This document shows positions 55,356 through 64,000 of a stretch of 64,000 nt of DNA, one piece after another. The stretch lies in the NCBI GenBank assembly GCA_011390565.1, contig JAABSC010000007.1, positions 48,654-112,653 on the forward strand, read 5' to 3'. The notes beneath the pieces are model-generated. The model was not told where the DNA came from and did not search any database. It saw only the letters and a program-made list of their open reading frames with translations. Within the stretch, counting starts at the first letter, position 1; each line of letters opens with the position of its first letter. A program made the translations under genes and the position numbers. The DNA comes from Thioalkalivibrio paradoxus (GTDB lineage Bacteria; Pseudomonadota; Gammaproteobacteria; Ectothiorhodospirales; Ectothiorhodospiraceae).

Positions 55356-55949
55356 GTGTCCCCGGATTCCACCGTACAGACCCGAGCCCGACTGAGGCGC
55401 ACGCGGGCCGCGTTGTCCGAGCGCGTACTGGCGCAACATTCCGAGGCGATCCGTCGGCATGCCCTGCGCTGTCTGAAATTGCTGCGCCCGCATACCCTGG
55501 CGGGTTACTTCGGGATTCGAGGAGAGATCGACGTCACACGGCTGCTGGAAGCAAACGCGCTTGCCGGCGTTCGGCTCGCGATGCCCGTGCTGGAGCGGCA
55601 TCGCCCCGGAAAGATGCATTTCCGCACATGGATACCCGGCCAGACGCTTTGTCGCAATGGCTTCGGAATCGCGGAGCCCTGCCCCGAGGCGCCGCGTGTC
55701 TGGCGCCGTGAACTCGATACGGTCCTGGTGCCTCTGGTCGGCTTCGACGCGCACGGACACCGGCTCGGGATGGGTGGCGGTTATTACGACCGGTATTTCG
55801 CCCGCTGCCGTCTGAGTCGGCAGCGGCGCCCGTACCTGGTCGGCATCGCGCACGACTTCCAGCAGGTGCCGACGCTCACGCCCAACCCATGGGACGTCCC
55901 TCTGGATGCGGTGATTACCGAATCGGGCTGGTATCGCTTTTCCCGATGA
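55356..55949 (+). CDS. 5-formyltetrahydrofolate cyclo-ligase
   Basis: This 197-residue enzyme turns 5-formyl-THF into 5,10-methenyl-THF with ATP. Signature segments are GEIDVTRLLEA, PLVGFDAHGHRLGMGGGYYD (substrate and phosphate loop) and PWDVPLDAVITE at the end. GTG at 55356 gives a length close to E. coli YgfA (182); a GTG at 55320 would lie within the 6S RNA gene. It follows ssrS as in E. coli. Confidence 0.93.
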   Translation: MSPDSTVQTRARLRRTRAALSERVLAQHSEAIRRHALRCLKLLRPHTLAGYFGIRGEIDVTRLLEANALAGVRLAMPVLERHRPGKMHFRTWIPGQTLCRNGFGIAEPCPEAPRVWRRELDTVLVPLVGFDAHGHRLGMGGGYYDRYFARCRLSRQRRPYLVGIAHDFQQVPTLTPNPWDVPLDAVITESGWYRFSR

Positions 55950-56075
55950 TCGGGCGATTCCGTCCCGCGGGGCACGGATTTCGCCCCCTCTTCGGACGCT
56001 TTCTGGTACGCATCCGGGGTTGCATGCCAGGATTCCCGGCAAAGCCCCATGACACAGGTGGAGTGAACTCGAGCG

Positions 56076-56537
56076 ATGGCGTATTGGTTGATGAAATCGG
56101 AGCCCGACGTGTTCGGCATCGACGATCTCGAGCGGGTCGGTGTCGAGCCCTGGGAAGGCGTGCGCAATTACCAGGCCCGCAACATGATGCGTGACGACAT
56201 GTGCGCGGGGGATCAGGTCTTCTTCTACCATTCGAACACCGAGGTTCCCGGCATCGTCGGCGTGATGCGGGTCCATCGCGAAGGCTATCCCGACGAGGCG
56301 GCCTTCGACCCCGAGCACCGGTACTACGATCCCAAGAGCGACCCGGACAATCCGCGCTGGTACCGTGTCGACGTCGCCTTCGAGGAAAAATTTGCCGAGG
56401 TCATCCCGCTCTCCTGGCTGAAGGAGCAACCGGAGATGGCCGACAGCCCGTTGGTGCGCAAGGGCAACCGGCTGTCGATTCTGCCGGTCACCGACGCCCA
56501 GTGGGCATTCATCCTCGCGCACGCTCGGCGGAAATGA
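56076..56537 (+). CDS. EVE-domain protein
   Basis: This 153-residue protein is an EVE (PUA-like) domain: start MAYWLMKSEPDVFGIDDLER, middle GVRNYQARNMMRDDMCAGDQ and VIPLSWLKEQPEM. EVE proteins bind modified nucleobases in RNA or DNA. This type is a housekeeping member common next to ygfA or cell-division genes. The start is set by this family motif. Confidence 0.93.
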   Translation: MAYWLMKSEPDVFGIDDLERVGVEPWEGVRNYQARNMMRDDMCAGDQVFFYHSNTEVPGIVGVMRVHREGYPDEAAFDPEHRYYDPKSDPDNPRWYRVDVAFEEKFAEVIPLSWLKEQPEMADSPLVRKGNRLSILPVTDAQWAFILAHARRK

Positions 56538-56565
56538 CCCCGCCGACCCCCGATGCCGATCCGGC

Positions 56566-57243
56566 ATGACGACGCTGTACGCCTTCACGCACGCCCCGCA
56601 GGCGCAGCGCATCCGACTCGCCTACGGAGCCAAACGGGAACCGCTCACGCTGCACCCGACCGGCTGGTTCGACGACGAAACCTTTTTTGATCTCGGGATC
56701 GCCCGGCAGCCCCTGGTGTTACAAGACCACGAGGGACGGCTGCGAACGGACAGCGTCGCAATCCTTGAGGACATCGACCGCCTTTGCCCCGGAACACCCG
56801 CGTTGCGCGACGGCGTCGTCGACGATGCGGCATGGAAGGCGCTGCTCGACTGGCGACATGGCGTGGATGCCGTCCTCGAACGTCTCTATGCGCCCCTGGC
56901 CGCCGGCTTCCGGGGCATGGGCGACGACGCGGAAGCCCTTGCCGACTACAAGGCGACCGTGCAGCGCCGCTTCGGCATGAGCCTCGAGGAACTGGCCAAC
57001 GACCGCTACGACGGATTCGCCCAGTTCACCCGGCTCAGCCGGCTTCCGGAGCTTGCGCGCCATCTCGCCCGCGAACGCTTCTACCTCGGCCGGCTGAGCA
57101 TCGCCGACTGCCTGCTGGCGGCCGACCTGTACCCCCTGCAGATGCACGACGGCATCCACCTGCCGGTCGACATGCTGTATTACCTGCAGCGCGTCGAGGA
57201 AGCCTGCGCAGTCCCGCTGAACCAGGACTGGCTGGCCCAGTAA
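56566..57243 (+). CDS. Glutathione S-transferase-like protein
   Basis: This 225-residue protein has the thioredoxin-like N-terminal strand-helix TLYAFTHAPQAQRIRLAY and PLVLQDHEGRLRTDSVAILE (a GST G-site with Ser), then an all-helical C-terminal domain. Enzyme function is not certain; no metabolic partner is near except an unknown ORF 31 bases downstream. Confidence 0.78.
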   Translation: MTTLYAFTHAPQAQRIRLAYGAKREPLTLHPTGWFDDETFFDLGIARQPLVLQDHEGRLRTDSVAILEDIDRLCPGTPALRDGVVDDAAWKALLDWRHGVDAVLERLYAPLAAGFRGMGDDAEALADYKATVQRRFGMSLEELANDRYDGFAQFTRLSRLPELARHLARERFYLGRLSIADCLLAADLYPLQMHDGIHLPVDMLYYLQRVEEACAVPLNQDWLAQ

Positions 57244-57274
57244 CCCCCTTCCCACCCCCCACGGAGAGTCCACC

Positions 57275-57601
57275 ATGACCCTGGAACAACTGCTGCAGTA
57301 CCTCGATCACCACCTCGATGAACGCTTCCTGGACGGAGACGCAGCGCAGAGCCTGGCCAAGGCCCGAGACGGCAGCCACCGGGATCCCATAGCCGCCGAG
57401 ATCCTGGCCGCGCTGATGAGCGGTGCCGGCGCGGATACGCCGGACGCCGAACTCGAACGGGCGGTCGCGGTGAAAGCCATCGGCCCGGTGCGGCTCAAGT
57501 ACATGAAGGACGACGCGCCGGTCGAGGGCTTCCGGCTGGTCGAAAAGACCATCGTCACCATCGATGCGGCCTACAACGAGGAGGCGCTCGCGGCGAAGTA
57601 G
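57275..57601 (+). CDS. Hypothetical small protein
   Basis: This 108-residue protein starts MTLEQLLQYLDHHLDE and has a middle helical part and a conserved-looking GPVRLKYMKDDAPVEGFR. No signal or membrane segment is seen. I do not recognise it. It follows the GST-like gene on the same strand and is convergent with ilvA. Confidence 0.6.
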   Translation: MTLEQLLQYLDHHLDERFLDGDAAQSLAKARDGSHRDPIAAEILAALMSGAGADTPDAELERAVAVKAIGPVRLKYMKDDAPVEGFRLVEKTIVTIDAAYNEEALAAK

Positions 57602-57622
57602 CGGCAGATCGCGGGCCGGGAA

Positions 57623-59137
57623 TCAGCGCAGGAAAAGCGGGTAGGCCGGATTTGCGGTCTCGTTCCAGCAGGGATAGCCCACTTCGTCGAGGAAGCGCCG
57701 AAAACGTTCCGCATCCGTCACCGGCACCTGCATCCCGACCAGCACACGGCCGTAGGCCGCGCCGTGATTGCGATAGTGAAACAGGCTGATGTTCCAGTCC
57801 GCGCCCATGCGGGTCAGGAAATTCAGCAGCGCACCGGGGCGTTCCGGAAACTCGAAGCGATACAGCGTTTCGTCTTCGACATGGCTCGCATGCCCTCCAA
57901 CCATGTGGCGGAGATGCAGCTTGGCCACCTCGTTGTCGGTCATGTCCAGAACCGCATACCCGTCCGAGCGCAGGCGTTGCAACACGTCCTCCCGCTCGCC
58001 ATCGCCGCCCTCGAGTTTCAGACCGACAAAAACCTGGGCGTCGCTGTCGTCGGAGTAGCGGTAGTTGAACTCGGTGATGCCCCGCTTGCCGATCGCCTTG
58101 CAGAAGCGCCGGAAACTGCCCGGGCGTTCGGGAATCTTCACCGCGAACAGGGCCTCCCTGCGTTCACCGATCTCCGCGCGTTCGGCCACGTGGCGCAGGC
58201 GGTCGAAGTTGATGTTCGCTCCGCTCAACACCGTCGCGAGCCGCGCATTCTTCAATCCCTCGCGCTGCACGTATTTCTTCAGGCCGGCGACGCCCAACGC
58301 CCCGGCGGGCTCGGCCAATACCCGGGTGTCGTCGAACACGTCCTTGATCGCGGCACAGATCTCGTCCGTATCGACCAGTATCATCTCGTCGACGAACTCG
58401 CGTGCCAGGCGGAACGTTTCCTTCCCCACCTGCCGAACGGCCGCGCCGTCCGCGAAAATGCCCACCTGGTCCAGCACCACGCGCCGACCCTGGCGCAACG
58501 CCTCGTACATCGAGGGCGCGTCCGCGGGTTCCACCCCGATCACGCGGATCTCGGGGCGCAGGCGCTTGATGTAGGCCGCCATCCCGCCCAGCAGCCCCCC
58601 GCCTCCGACGCAGACGAACACCGCGTCGAGCGGGTCCGGGTGCTGGCGAAGCAACTCCATGGCGACCGTGCCCTGACCGGCGATCACCGCCGGATCGTCG
58701 AACGGGTGAATGAAGGTGTAGCCGTGCTTTTCGCGGAGCAGACCGGCATGGGCCGCCGCATCGTCGAAGGAATCCCCGTGCAGCACCGCGCGTGCGCCGA
58801 AGCGGCGCACCGAGTCGACCTTGATGCGCGGCGTCGTCACCGGCATCACGATCACAGCCTTGATGCCCAGCCGCGACGCCGCCAGCGCCACGCCCTGGGC
58901 ATGGTTGCCCGCTGAAGCCGCGATCACCCCGCGCTGGCGTTCGTCCTCGGACAGTTGCGAGATGCGGTTGTAGGCCCCGCGCAGCTTGAACGAGAACACC
59001 GGCTGGAGATCTTCCCGCTTCAGCCACACCGACGAACCCAGACGCTGCGAAAGCGTCGGCATCGGCTCCAGCGGCGTCTCGCGGGCTACGTCGTAGACCC
59101 GCGCGGTCAGAATCTTTTCCAGGTACGGGTAGGTCAT
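57623..59137 (-). CDS. ilvA: Threonine ammonia-lyase, biosynthetic
   Basis: This 504-residue PLP enzyme makes 2-oxobutanoate from threonine for isoleucine. The PLP lysine is in FSFKLRGAYNR, the phosphate loop is GGGGLLGGMAA, and the C-terminal third carries two ACT-like regulatory domains for isoleucine feedback. The length equals the E. coli biosynthetic IlvA. It is divergent from rpiA. Confidence 0.96.
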   Translation of the reverse strand: MTYPYLEKILTARVYDVARETPLEPMPTLSQRLGSSVWLKREDLQPVFSFKLRGAYNRISQLSEDERQRGVIAASAGNHAQGVALAASRLGIKAVIVMPVTTPRIKVDSVRRFGARAVLHGDSFDDAAAHAGLLREKHGYTFIHPFDDPAVIAGQGTVAMELLRQHPDPLDAVFVCVGGGGLLGGMAAYIKRLRPEIRVIGVEPADAPSMYEALRQGRRVVLDQVGIFADGAAVRQVGKETFRLAREFVDEMILVDTDEICAAIKDVFDDTRVLAEPAGALGVAGLKKYVQREGLKNARLATVLSGANINFDRLRHVAERAEIGERREALFAVKIPERPGSFRRFCKAIGKRGITEFNYRYSDDSDAQVFVGLKLEGGDGEREDVLQRLRSDGYAVLDMTDNEVAKLHLRHMVGGHASHVEDETLYRFEFPERPGALLNFLTRMGADWNISLFHYRNHGAAYGRVLVGMQVPVTDAERFRRFLDEVGYPCWNETANPAYPLFLR

Positions 59138-59252
59138 CCGCGCACGATATCACGCTCCGCCCGGCCATCCCCATACCGAAGCCCTCGACACGCTTGGACA
59201 CCTGCCTTTCGGCTGGGTATCCTCAACCGGTTAAGACCATGGGAAAACAAAC

Positions 59253-59912
59253 ATGACGCAGGACGAAATGAAGAAGGCCGTCGCCGAAGCGGCCCTGGAA
59301 TACGTGCAGAGCGGTTGGGTGGTCGGTGTCGGCACCGGATCCACCGCCAACCATTTCATCGATGCCCTGGCCCGCATCAAGACCCGCATCGATGGCGCGG
59401 TCGCCTCGAGCGAGGCATCGGCCGAGCGCCTGCGGGGACACGGCATCCAGGTACTCGACCTGAACAGCACGGGACCGCTGCCGGTCTACGTTGACGGCGC
59501 CGACGAGGCGACCTCGAACCTGCACCTGACCAAGGGCGGCGGCGGCGCACTGACCCGCGAAAAGATCGTCGCTGCGGCGTCTGAGCAGTTCATCTGCGTG
59601 ATCGACGAAACCAAGCAGGTCGACTACCTCGGCGCCTTCCCGCTCCCGGTCGAGGTCATTCCAATGGCGCGCAGCCACGTCGCCCGGGCCCTCGTCGCGA
59701 TGGGTGGCAGCCCGGTCCTGCGGGAAGGCTTCCGCACCGACAACGGCAACCTGATTCTGGACGTGCACGATCTGCGCATCCTGAACCCGGTGGAACTGGA
59801 GAGCGACATCGATCACGTCGCCGGGGTGGTCACCAACGGCCTGTTTGCGCGCCGGCCCGCCGACGTGATGCTCGTCGGTACGCCAGGCGGAGTGACCCGG
59901 ATCGTCCCCTGA
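59253..59912 (+). CDS. rpiA: Ribose-5-phosphate isomerase A
   Basis: This 219-residue isomerase links ribose-5-P and ribulose-5-P, needed both in the pentose path and in Calvin cycle regeneration here. Motifs are [42 protein letters not shown] and IDETKQV, which carries acidic catalytic residues. The length is standard (E. coli 219). Confidence 0.97.
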   Translation: MTQDEMKKAVAEAALEYVQSGWVVGVGTGSTANHFIDALARIKTRIDGAVASSEASAERLRGHGIQVLDLNSTGPLPVYVDGADEATSNLHLTKGGGGALTREKIVAAASEQFICVIDETKQVDYLGAFPLPVEVIPMARSHVARALVAMGGSPVLREGFRTDNGNLILDVHDLRILNPVELESDIDHVAGVVTNGLFARRPADVMLVGTPGGVTRIVP

Positions 59913-60003
59913 CGCGACCGAGGGTGGCTCGAGGGCTTGCCTGCCCAAGGTAAAGCCCGCGGGCATCATTGGGACATGACGCGCTTGTGGCTGGATGCGC
60001 GCC

Positions 60004-60031
60004 AAAAAAAAGGGTGCCCCGAAGGGCACCC
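60004..60031 (-). terminator. Intrinsic terminator after the porin gene
   Basis: On the minus strand GGGTGCCC and GGGCACCC (60031-60024 and 60019-60012) form an 8-bp stem with a 4-base loop (TTCG), followed by eight T. It lies 24 bases after the porin stop. The stem is symmetric, but the T tract serves only this strand. Confidence 0.88.
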
Positions 60032-60054
60032 CATGTTCCGGCAACCGAGGTTGC

Positions 60055-60978
60055 TTAGAACTTGTGACGCACGCCCAGACCGAAGTCGGTGGTCTCGTTG
60101 TCGTCACGGGTCACGACGTTGACGTAGGTCTCGGTACGCTTGCTGAGCTTGTACTGTGCGCCCACGGCGAAGTCGGTGGAGTCTTCACCAACGTCGGGAT
60201 CATCCATCTGGACCGCGGCACGCAGGGTGACGTTGTTGTTCAGATCATAGGTGACGGGGATGAGCCAACGCGCGGTTTCGTTACCGGTGCTCTGGACTTC
60301 CAGCTGCTCGTACATCACGCCGGCGGTGAGGCCGCCGATCTTGTAGGTACCGCCGACCAGCGCGGTCTCATAGTCCAGACCGGCGTCTTCCATGTCCTCG
60401 TAGGCCACGGTGAAGTAAATCGGACCCTGCTTGTAGGTCGCGGCCAGCGAGAACGGGGTCTGCCCGTCACCGTTGTCATCCGTGAACGGAACAACGGCGG
60501 CCAGAACCTGGAAACCGCTCATGTTCGGGCTGATGTACGCCACGACACCGGAGCTGCGCAGGAACGACTGGGCCTTGAAGTTCGGCGGCTTCACACCGGA
60601 ACCCGACGTGCTGTCAACAAGGGTATCGCCAAAGTTACGGAAGGGCAGGCTCGCGATCTTGTAGGGGTGATCATGACGACCGCCGAGCACGGTACCGAAG
60701 CCGCCGTTCAGGCCGACGAAGGTGTTACGGTTCCAGTTGGCATTGGAGGGATCGGAGAGGGTAACGCTTCCCTCGATCTGGAACAGGCCTTTCAGGCCGC
60801 CACCCAGATCCTCGGAACCCTTGACACCGATGCGGCTACCGTAGGAACCGGTATCAATGTCGCCGTCCAAGCTCTGGACTTCGAAGTTGACCTGACCGTA
60901 CAGCGTGGTGTCGGCGGCGGCGATGGCCGGAACCGCGAACGCAGCGGCAACGGCAACGGCAAGAATTTTCTTGTTCAT
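60055..60978 (-). CDS. Gram-negative outer membrane porin
   Basis: This 307-residue protein has a signal peptide (MNKKILAVAVAAAFAVPAIA) and a 16-strand general porin barrel: DTTLYGQVNFEVQSLDGD, NTFVGLNGGFGTVLGGRHDH and the end in GLGVRHKF with terminal Phe for BAM. It resembles the trimeric porins of gammaproteobacteria. An AT-rich leader precedes it and a strong terminator follows it, a pattern of high expression. Confidence 0.92.
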   Translation of the reverse strand: MNKKILAVAVAAAFAVPAIAAADTTLYGQVNFEVQSLDGDIDTGSYGSRIGVKGSEDLGGGLKGLFQIEGSVTLSDPSNANWNRNTFVGLNGGFGTVLGGRHDHPYKIASLPFRNFGDTLVDSTSGSGVKPPNFKAQSFLRSSGVVAYISPNMSGFQVLAAVVPFTDDNGDGQTPFSLAATYKQGPIYFTVAYEDMEDAGLDYETALVGGTYKIGGLTAGVMYEQLEVQSTGNETARWLIPVTYDLNNNVTLRAAVQMDDPDVGEDSTDFAVGAQYKLSKRTETYVNVVTRDDNETTDFGLGVRHKF

Positions 60979-61190
60979 TCGATTGTCTCCCAGGACAGTT
61001 GAAAAGCAGCTTTCAATCGCGGATTCGCGGATACGACACCCAAGCTCCCGCGATTGATGCGTGTGTTATATACGCTACGGTGTCGCATTTCAAGCTTTTT
61101 TTTGATAAAAAAGTCACAACCCGGCTGATTGTGTCGCATATCCGCAACATTCGGGCTTCCTGCACGCGTCGTTGGCCCGATTGGTCCGCC
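60979..61190 (-). promoter_or_regulatory. Porin leader region
   Basis: This 212-base gap upstream of the porin is AT-rich around 61088-61112 with a T8/A6 hairpin (TTTTTTTTGATAAAAAA). GTGTCGCAT occurs twice, at 61079-61087 and 61133-61141, flanking that hairpin. Promoter or regulator sites for the porin (minus) are likely, but I cannot place a -35/-10 pair. Confidence 0.4.
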
Positions 61191-61688
61191 TTACACGTAC
61201 TCGTAGAACGCCCAGGCGACCGCCTGCAACGCGAACCAGGCATAGATACCGGCCACCACATCGTCCATCACGATCCCCACGCCATCCTCCCAGTTCTGGT
61301 CGAAGTACCGGGCCGGGAACGGCTTCAGGATGTCGAACAGGCGGAACAGCAGGAATCCGACCAGCACCCAGATCAGCCCCGCGGGCGCGAACGCCAGCGT
61401 GATCAGCATGCCGGCCCACTCGTCCCAGACGATGCCCGGATGGTCGTGGACGCCCAGCATTCGTGCGCTTTCGCCGCAGATCCAGAACCCGGAGGTGGTC
61501 ACCACCACCACCACGGCCATATACGCCCAGTCGGGCAAGCCCATGATCGCGAAGTACAGAACCAGCGCGGCAAGCGACCCGAAGGTTCCGGGCGCCCAGC
61601 GGGCGAGCCCGCTGCCGAACCCGAAGGCCAGCAGGTGCACGGGATCCTTGAACACGACGGACGCGGGGGGATTCGGAGGTCTGGGCAT
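61191..61688 (-). CDS. pgpA: Phosphatidylglycerophosphatase A
   Basis: This 165-residue inner-membrane phosphatase makes phosphatidylglycerol from its phosphate. Motifs: LLAFGFGSGLARWAPGTFGS, VWDEWAGMLITL and the metal-binding DDVVAGIYAWFAL near the end. The ATG at 61688 is the family start; the longer frame adds 17 weak residues. It follows thiL, as in the nusB-thiL-pgpA order of gammaproteobacteria. Confidence 0.95.
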   Translation of the reverse strand: MPRPPNPPASVVFKDPVHLLAFGFGSGLARWAPGTFGSLAALVLYFAIMGLPDWAYMAVVVVVTTSGFWICGESARMLGVHDHPGIVWDEWAGMLITLAFAPAGLIWVLVGFLLFRLFDILKPFPARYFDQNWEDGVGIVMDDVVAGIYAWFALQAVAWAFYEYV

Positions 61689-61774
61689 CGGTGCTTCCCG
61701 TGTGGAATTCCGCGATGTTATACCGCACGCCGCCTGCATGGCGAAGGGGTCGGGTGCCGAACGTGCCGCATGCC

Positions 61775-62764
61775 CTAGTCGTCGCCGGCGAAGTGATCGA
61801 AGCCCTGGCCTCTCGATGCCACCGCCCGGCCCTCGGCGTCCAGCACTTCAATGCCCGGACCCGTGGTGAATTCGCCGATCACGGTGAGCGGCAGCTGCAG
61901 GGCCGCGGCAAGGGGCCGCAACTCCGGACGTTGCCGGGCAGGCCAGGCAAACAGAAGTTCGTAATCGTCGCCCCCCGTCAGGGCTGCCGCCAGCGCTTCG
62001 CCGGGCGGCCAGTCCGCCAGAAGGGAATCCCGAGGCAGCGTGTCCGCTTCCAGGCGCGCGCCGCAGCCCGACGCCTCGCAGACATGCCCGAGATCCGCGA
62101 GCAGCCCGTCGGAGATGTCGATCGCCGCCCGCACACGGCCGCGCAGGGTCTTGCCCAGGGCCAACCGGGGTTCGGGACGCAGGAAGCGCTGGCAGCGCGG
62201 ATCCGTTCCGGAGGGTGGACCCTCCTGGATCTCCCGGCGCTCCATCTCCGCACGCAGACCCGCGAATGCGCCGCCGAGTGCGCCGCTGACGACGACCAGG
62301 TCCCCCGGCCGCGCGGCATCGCGGCGCAGGGCCGAACCGGCCGGAACCTGCCCCAGTACCGTGATGCTGATCGCGAGCGGGCCGCGCGTGGTATCGCCGC
62401 CGATCAGCGGTACCCGAACCTGTTCGGCCAGCGCCGCCATGCCCTCGGCGAACCCGCTGAGCCAGGCCTCGTCGGCCTTGGGCAAGGTCAGCGCCAGCAG
62501 TGCGCCCAGGGGTTCGGCCCCCATCGCCGCGAGATCGCTCAGTGCGGTCGCCAGTGCCTTGTGTCCGACCGAAGCCGCGGGCTGGTCATGAAAGAAATGG
62601 GTTCCGCAGACCATCGTGTCCACGCTGACCGCGAGTTCCTGGCCCCGGCGCGGTGCCAGCAGCGCGCAGTCGTCGCCGACGCCCAGCAGAATCCCCGGGC
62701 CGCGGTCCCGGTCCGCGAAAAAACGCCGGATCAGCTCGAATTCGGAGAGGGAGGGTTCGCTCAT
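61775..62764 (-). CDS. thiL: Thiamine-monophosphate kinase
   Basis: This 329-residue kinase makes thiamine diphosphate. Motifs: SLSEFELIRRFFADR, GVGDDCALLAP, VDTMVCGTHFF, LIGGDTTRGP and AIDISDGLLADLGHV. The ATG at 62764 gives the usual MSxxSLSEF start; a GTG at 62776 overlapping the nusB stop (GTGA) is the alternative. Confidence 0.96.
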   Translation of the reverse strand: MSEPSLSEFELIRRFFADRDRGPGILLGVGDDCALLAPRRGQELAVSVDTMVCGTHFFHDQPAASVGHKALATALSDLAAMGAEPLGALLALTLPKADEAWLSGFAEGMAALAEQVRVPLIGGDTTRGPLAISITVLGQVPAGSALRRDAARPGDLVVVSGALGGAFAGLRAEMERREIQEGPPSGTDPRCQRFLRPEPRLALGKTLRGRVRAAIDISDGLLADLGHVCEASGCGARLEADTLPRDSLLADWPPGEALAAALTGGDDYELLFAWPARQRPELRPLAAALQLPLTVIGEFTTGPGIEVLDAEGRAVASRGQGFDHFAGDD

Positions 62765-62772
62765 GCCGGGAG

Positions 62773-63240
62773 TCACCCGGCCGTATGCCGCGGCAGCGCC
62801 CGTTCGGCGCCGCGGAGATCGCGCGCGAGGGTATCCAGCACCCCATTGATGAACCGGTGGGACTGCTCCGCGCCGAACTTCTTGGCGATTTCCACCGCCT
62901 CGTTGATCACCACCCGGTAGGGCACGTCGGGACGTTCCGACAACTCCCAGATTCCCAGCCAGAGCAGCGCATGCTCGATCGGGTCCAGTTGGGCGATGGG
63001 GCGCCCGCCCAGCGCCGGCTCCATCCGGGTATCGAACTCCTCGGCACGCCGGGTCACACCGATGAAGATCTCGCGGAAATACTCGGGATCCACCTTGGCG
63101 TGTTCCTCGTCGTCGCGGAACTCGGCCAGAATATTGAGCGGATCGTCGCGGGTCAGCTGCCAGGAATACAGGGCCTGCATCGCCCGCCGGCGCGCGGCGC
63201 GGCGGGCATGAATCTGCCGCTGGTGGTCGTTGCGCTTCAA
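62773..63240 (-). CDS. nusB: Transcription antitermination factor NusB
   Basis: This 155-residue helical protein binds boxA RNA with NusE in rRNA antitermination. Opening RRRAMQALYSWQL and the C-terminal IWELSERPDVPYRVVINEAV and FGAEQSHRFINGVLD are typical. It lies between ribH and thiL, 11 bases after ribH. Confidence 0.96.
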   Translation of the reverse strand: MKRNDHQRQIHARRAARRRAMQALYSWQLTRDDPLNILAEFRDDEEHAKVDPEYFREIFIGVTRRAEEFDTRMEPALGGRPIAQLDPIEHALLWLGIWELSERPDVPYRVVINEAVEIAKKFGAEQSHRFINGVLDTLARDLRGAERALPRHTAG

Positions 63241-63251
63241 GGGAACCCCGC

Positions 63252-63737
63252 TCAGTGCGCGGAGTTCAGCTGCGCCATCAGGCTGACCATCTCGATCGCG
63301 CCCAGCGCCGCGTCGACGCCCTTGTTGCCGGCCTTGGTCCCGGCACGCTCGATCGCCTGCTCGATGGAGTCGGTGGTCAGCACGCCGAAGCTCACCGGCA
63401 GGTTTTCGGCGAGGGAAACCATCGCCAGCCCCTTGGCCGCCTCGCCCGCCACGTAGTCGAAATGCGGGGTGGAGCCACGAATCACGCAGCCCAGCGCGAT
63501 CACCGCGTCGTAGTCGCCGGAGCGGGCCATGGCCTGCGCGGCCAGCGGCAGTTCATAGGCGCCGGGAACCCGCACGACCGTCATCCGTTCATCGGAGACG
63601 CCATGACGGCGCAGGGTGTCGACGGCGCCCTCGAGCAGGCGCTCTACGATCAGGCTGTTGAACCGCGCGAGGACCAGCCCGTACCGGGCGTCGCCGGCCG
63701 CGGTGAAATGCCCTTCGATAGTCTTGATATGCGTCAT
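63252..63737 (-). CDS. ribH: 6,7-dimethyl-8-ribityllumazine synthase
   Basis: This 161-residue subunit makes the lumazine precursor of riboflavin. [55 protein letters not shown] and [20 protein letters not shown] are the standard substrate segments, the His in the third being catalytic. The second ATG (63737) is spaced 9 bases from GAGGA and fits the MTxIKTIEG family start; the first lies directly on it. Confidence 0.96.
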   Translation of the reverse strand: MTHIKTIEGHFTAAGDARYGLVLARFNSLIVERLLEGAVDTLRRHGVSDERMTVVRVPGAYELPLAAQAMARSGDYDAVIALGCVIRGSTPHFDYVAGEAAKGLAMVSLAENLPVSFGVLTTDSIEQAIERAGTKAGNKGVDAALGAIEMVSLMAQLNSAH

Positions 63738-63858
63738 GCGAGCCATTCCTCACGAGTTCGGGTCCGTGGGCCGGACAAGGCCAGCCCGCGAAAGCGCGCC
63801 ATTGTAGCACCCTGCGGACCGGAACCCAGTCCCCATTGGCCCGAGTGGCGCCGCATGG

Positions 63859-63883
63859 ACCCCGGATCAAGTCCGGGGTGACG
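63859..63883. repeat. Short palindrome-type element
   Basis: CCCCGGATCAAGTCCGGGG is a 19-base imperfect palindrome followed by TGACGGG, of the kind often repeated in intergenic DNA of proteobacterial genomes. Only one copy is inside the window. Confidence 0.4.
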
Positions 63884-63892
63884 GGCTCGGGA

Positions 63893-64000
63893 CATCCGGG
63901 CCGGACCGCACTCCCACCGAAGTCATCCGGGCCGGACCGCACTCCCACCGAAGTCATCCGGGCCGGACCGCACTCCCACCGACGTCACCCGGGCCGGACC
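63893..64000. repeat. 31-bp tandem direct repeats running off the window edge
   Basis: Unit CATCCGGGCCGGACCGCACT plus 11 more bases repeats at 63893-63923, 63924-63954 and 63955-63985, then starts again to the end of the window. The first three units are identical except one base (GAAGT to GACGT). No CRISPR-type spacers exist, as the units are adjacent. Confidence 0.9.

Noticed and set aside
63893..64000. CRISPR array
   Set aside because: Repeat units touch each other with no spacers.

Overview
The window is GC-rich DNA from a chemolithoautotrophic, most likely sulfur-oxidising gammaproteobacterium. The evidence is a complete 3' half of an alpha-carboxysome operon, a bicarbonate uptake pair (SbtA/SbtB) and a CbbR-type regulator, beside FAD oxidoreductases of the sulfide:quinone and CoA-disulfide reductase types and a DsrE-family protein. 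The core gene orders (gcvT-gcvH-gcvP, pepP-ubiH, ygfB / zapA-ssrS-ygfA, nusB-thiL-pgpA) are gammaproteobacterial. The genus cannot be fixed from sequence alone; Ectothiorhodospiraceae-type organisms such as Thioalkalivibrio are the natural comparison.

Layout. (1) 1-12958: carboxysome and CO2-concentrating genes, all on + : csoS2 (5' end outside the window), csoSCA, csoS4A, csoS4B, two near-identical csoS1 genes, a bacterioferritin-like gene, acRAF, mcdA, mcdB, cbbQ, cbbO, a cytosolic trypsin-like protein, sbtA, sbtB and a cbbR-like gene. They give shell hexamers and pentamers, the CsoS2 scaffold, the lumenal carbonic anhydrase, positioning of carboxysomes on the nucleoid, Rubisco assembly and activation, and bicarbonate import. 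(2) 13092-24993: small membrane and periplasmic proteins, a REC-EAL regulator, CIA30 and NYN proteins, tRNA-Leu(UAA), a short-chain dehydrogenase, a three-gene unit (YheT hydrolase, small membrane protein, DUF151-PDZ protein), an SQR-like flavoprotein, a HerA-like ATPase and unknown proteins. (3) 25040-37868: pyrC, a FadL-type porin, CoA-disulfide-reductase-like and DsrE proteins, a PF10136 membrane protein with DUF6394 and a tandem-RCK potassium channel, CopD-like protein, PlsC, rhodanese and a YyaL-type protein. (4) 37966-43556: lgt-thyA-folA with overlapping ends, a hemerythrin, and the divergent znuBC/znuA zinc uptake locus. (5) 43637-49350: dagK and a glycine-cleavage operon (gcvT, gcvH, gcvPA, tpx, gcvPB) headed by a tandem glycine riboswitch with an intrinsic terminator. 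(6) 49351-49782: an AT-richer gene-free stretch with three DnaA-box-like sites. (7) 49783-57601: two ubiquinone-type hydroxylases, pepP, ygfB family, an unknown ORF, a ZapB-like coiled coil, zapA, 6S RNA, 5-formyl-THF cyclo-ligase, EVE protein, GST-like protein and an unknown ORF. (8) 57623-63737: ilvA, rpiA, a porin, then pgpA, thiL, nusB and ribH in one minus-strand series. The window ends in a 31-bp tandem repeat that runs off the edge.

The most interesting items are a predicted -1 frameshift site in csoS2 (in-frame slippery heptamer, perfect 10-bp stem, stop three codons past the heptamer), a trypsin-fold protein with a full triad and no signal peptide inside the CO2-fixation gene run, a conserved-looking membrane/K+ channel cluster built around a family misnamed as a recombinase, a peroxiredoxin inside the glycine-cleavage operon, and the DnaA-box cluster.
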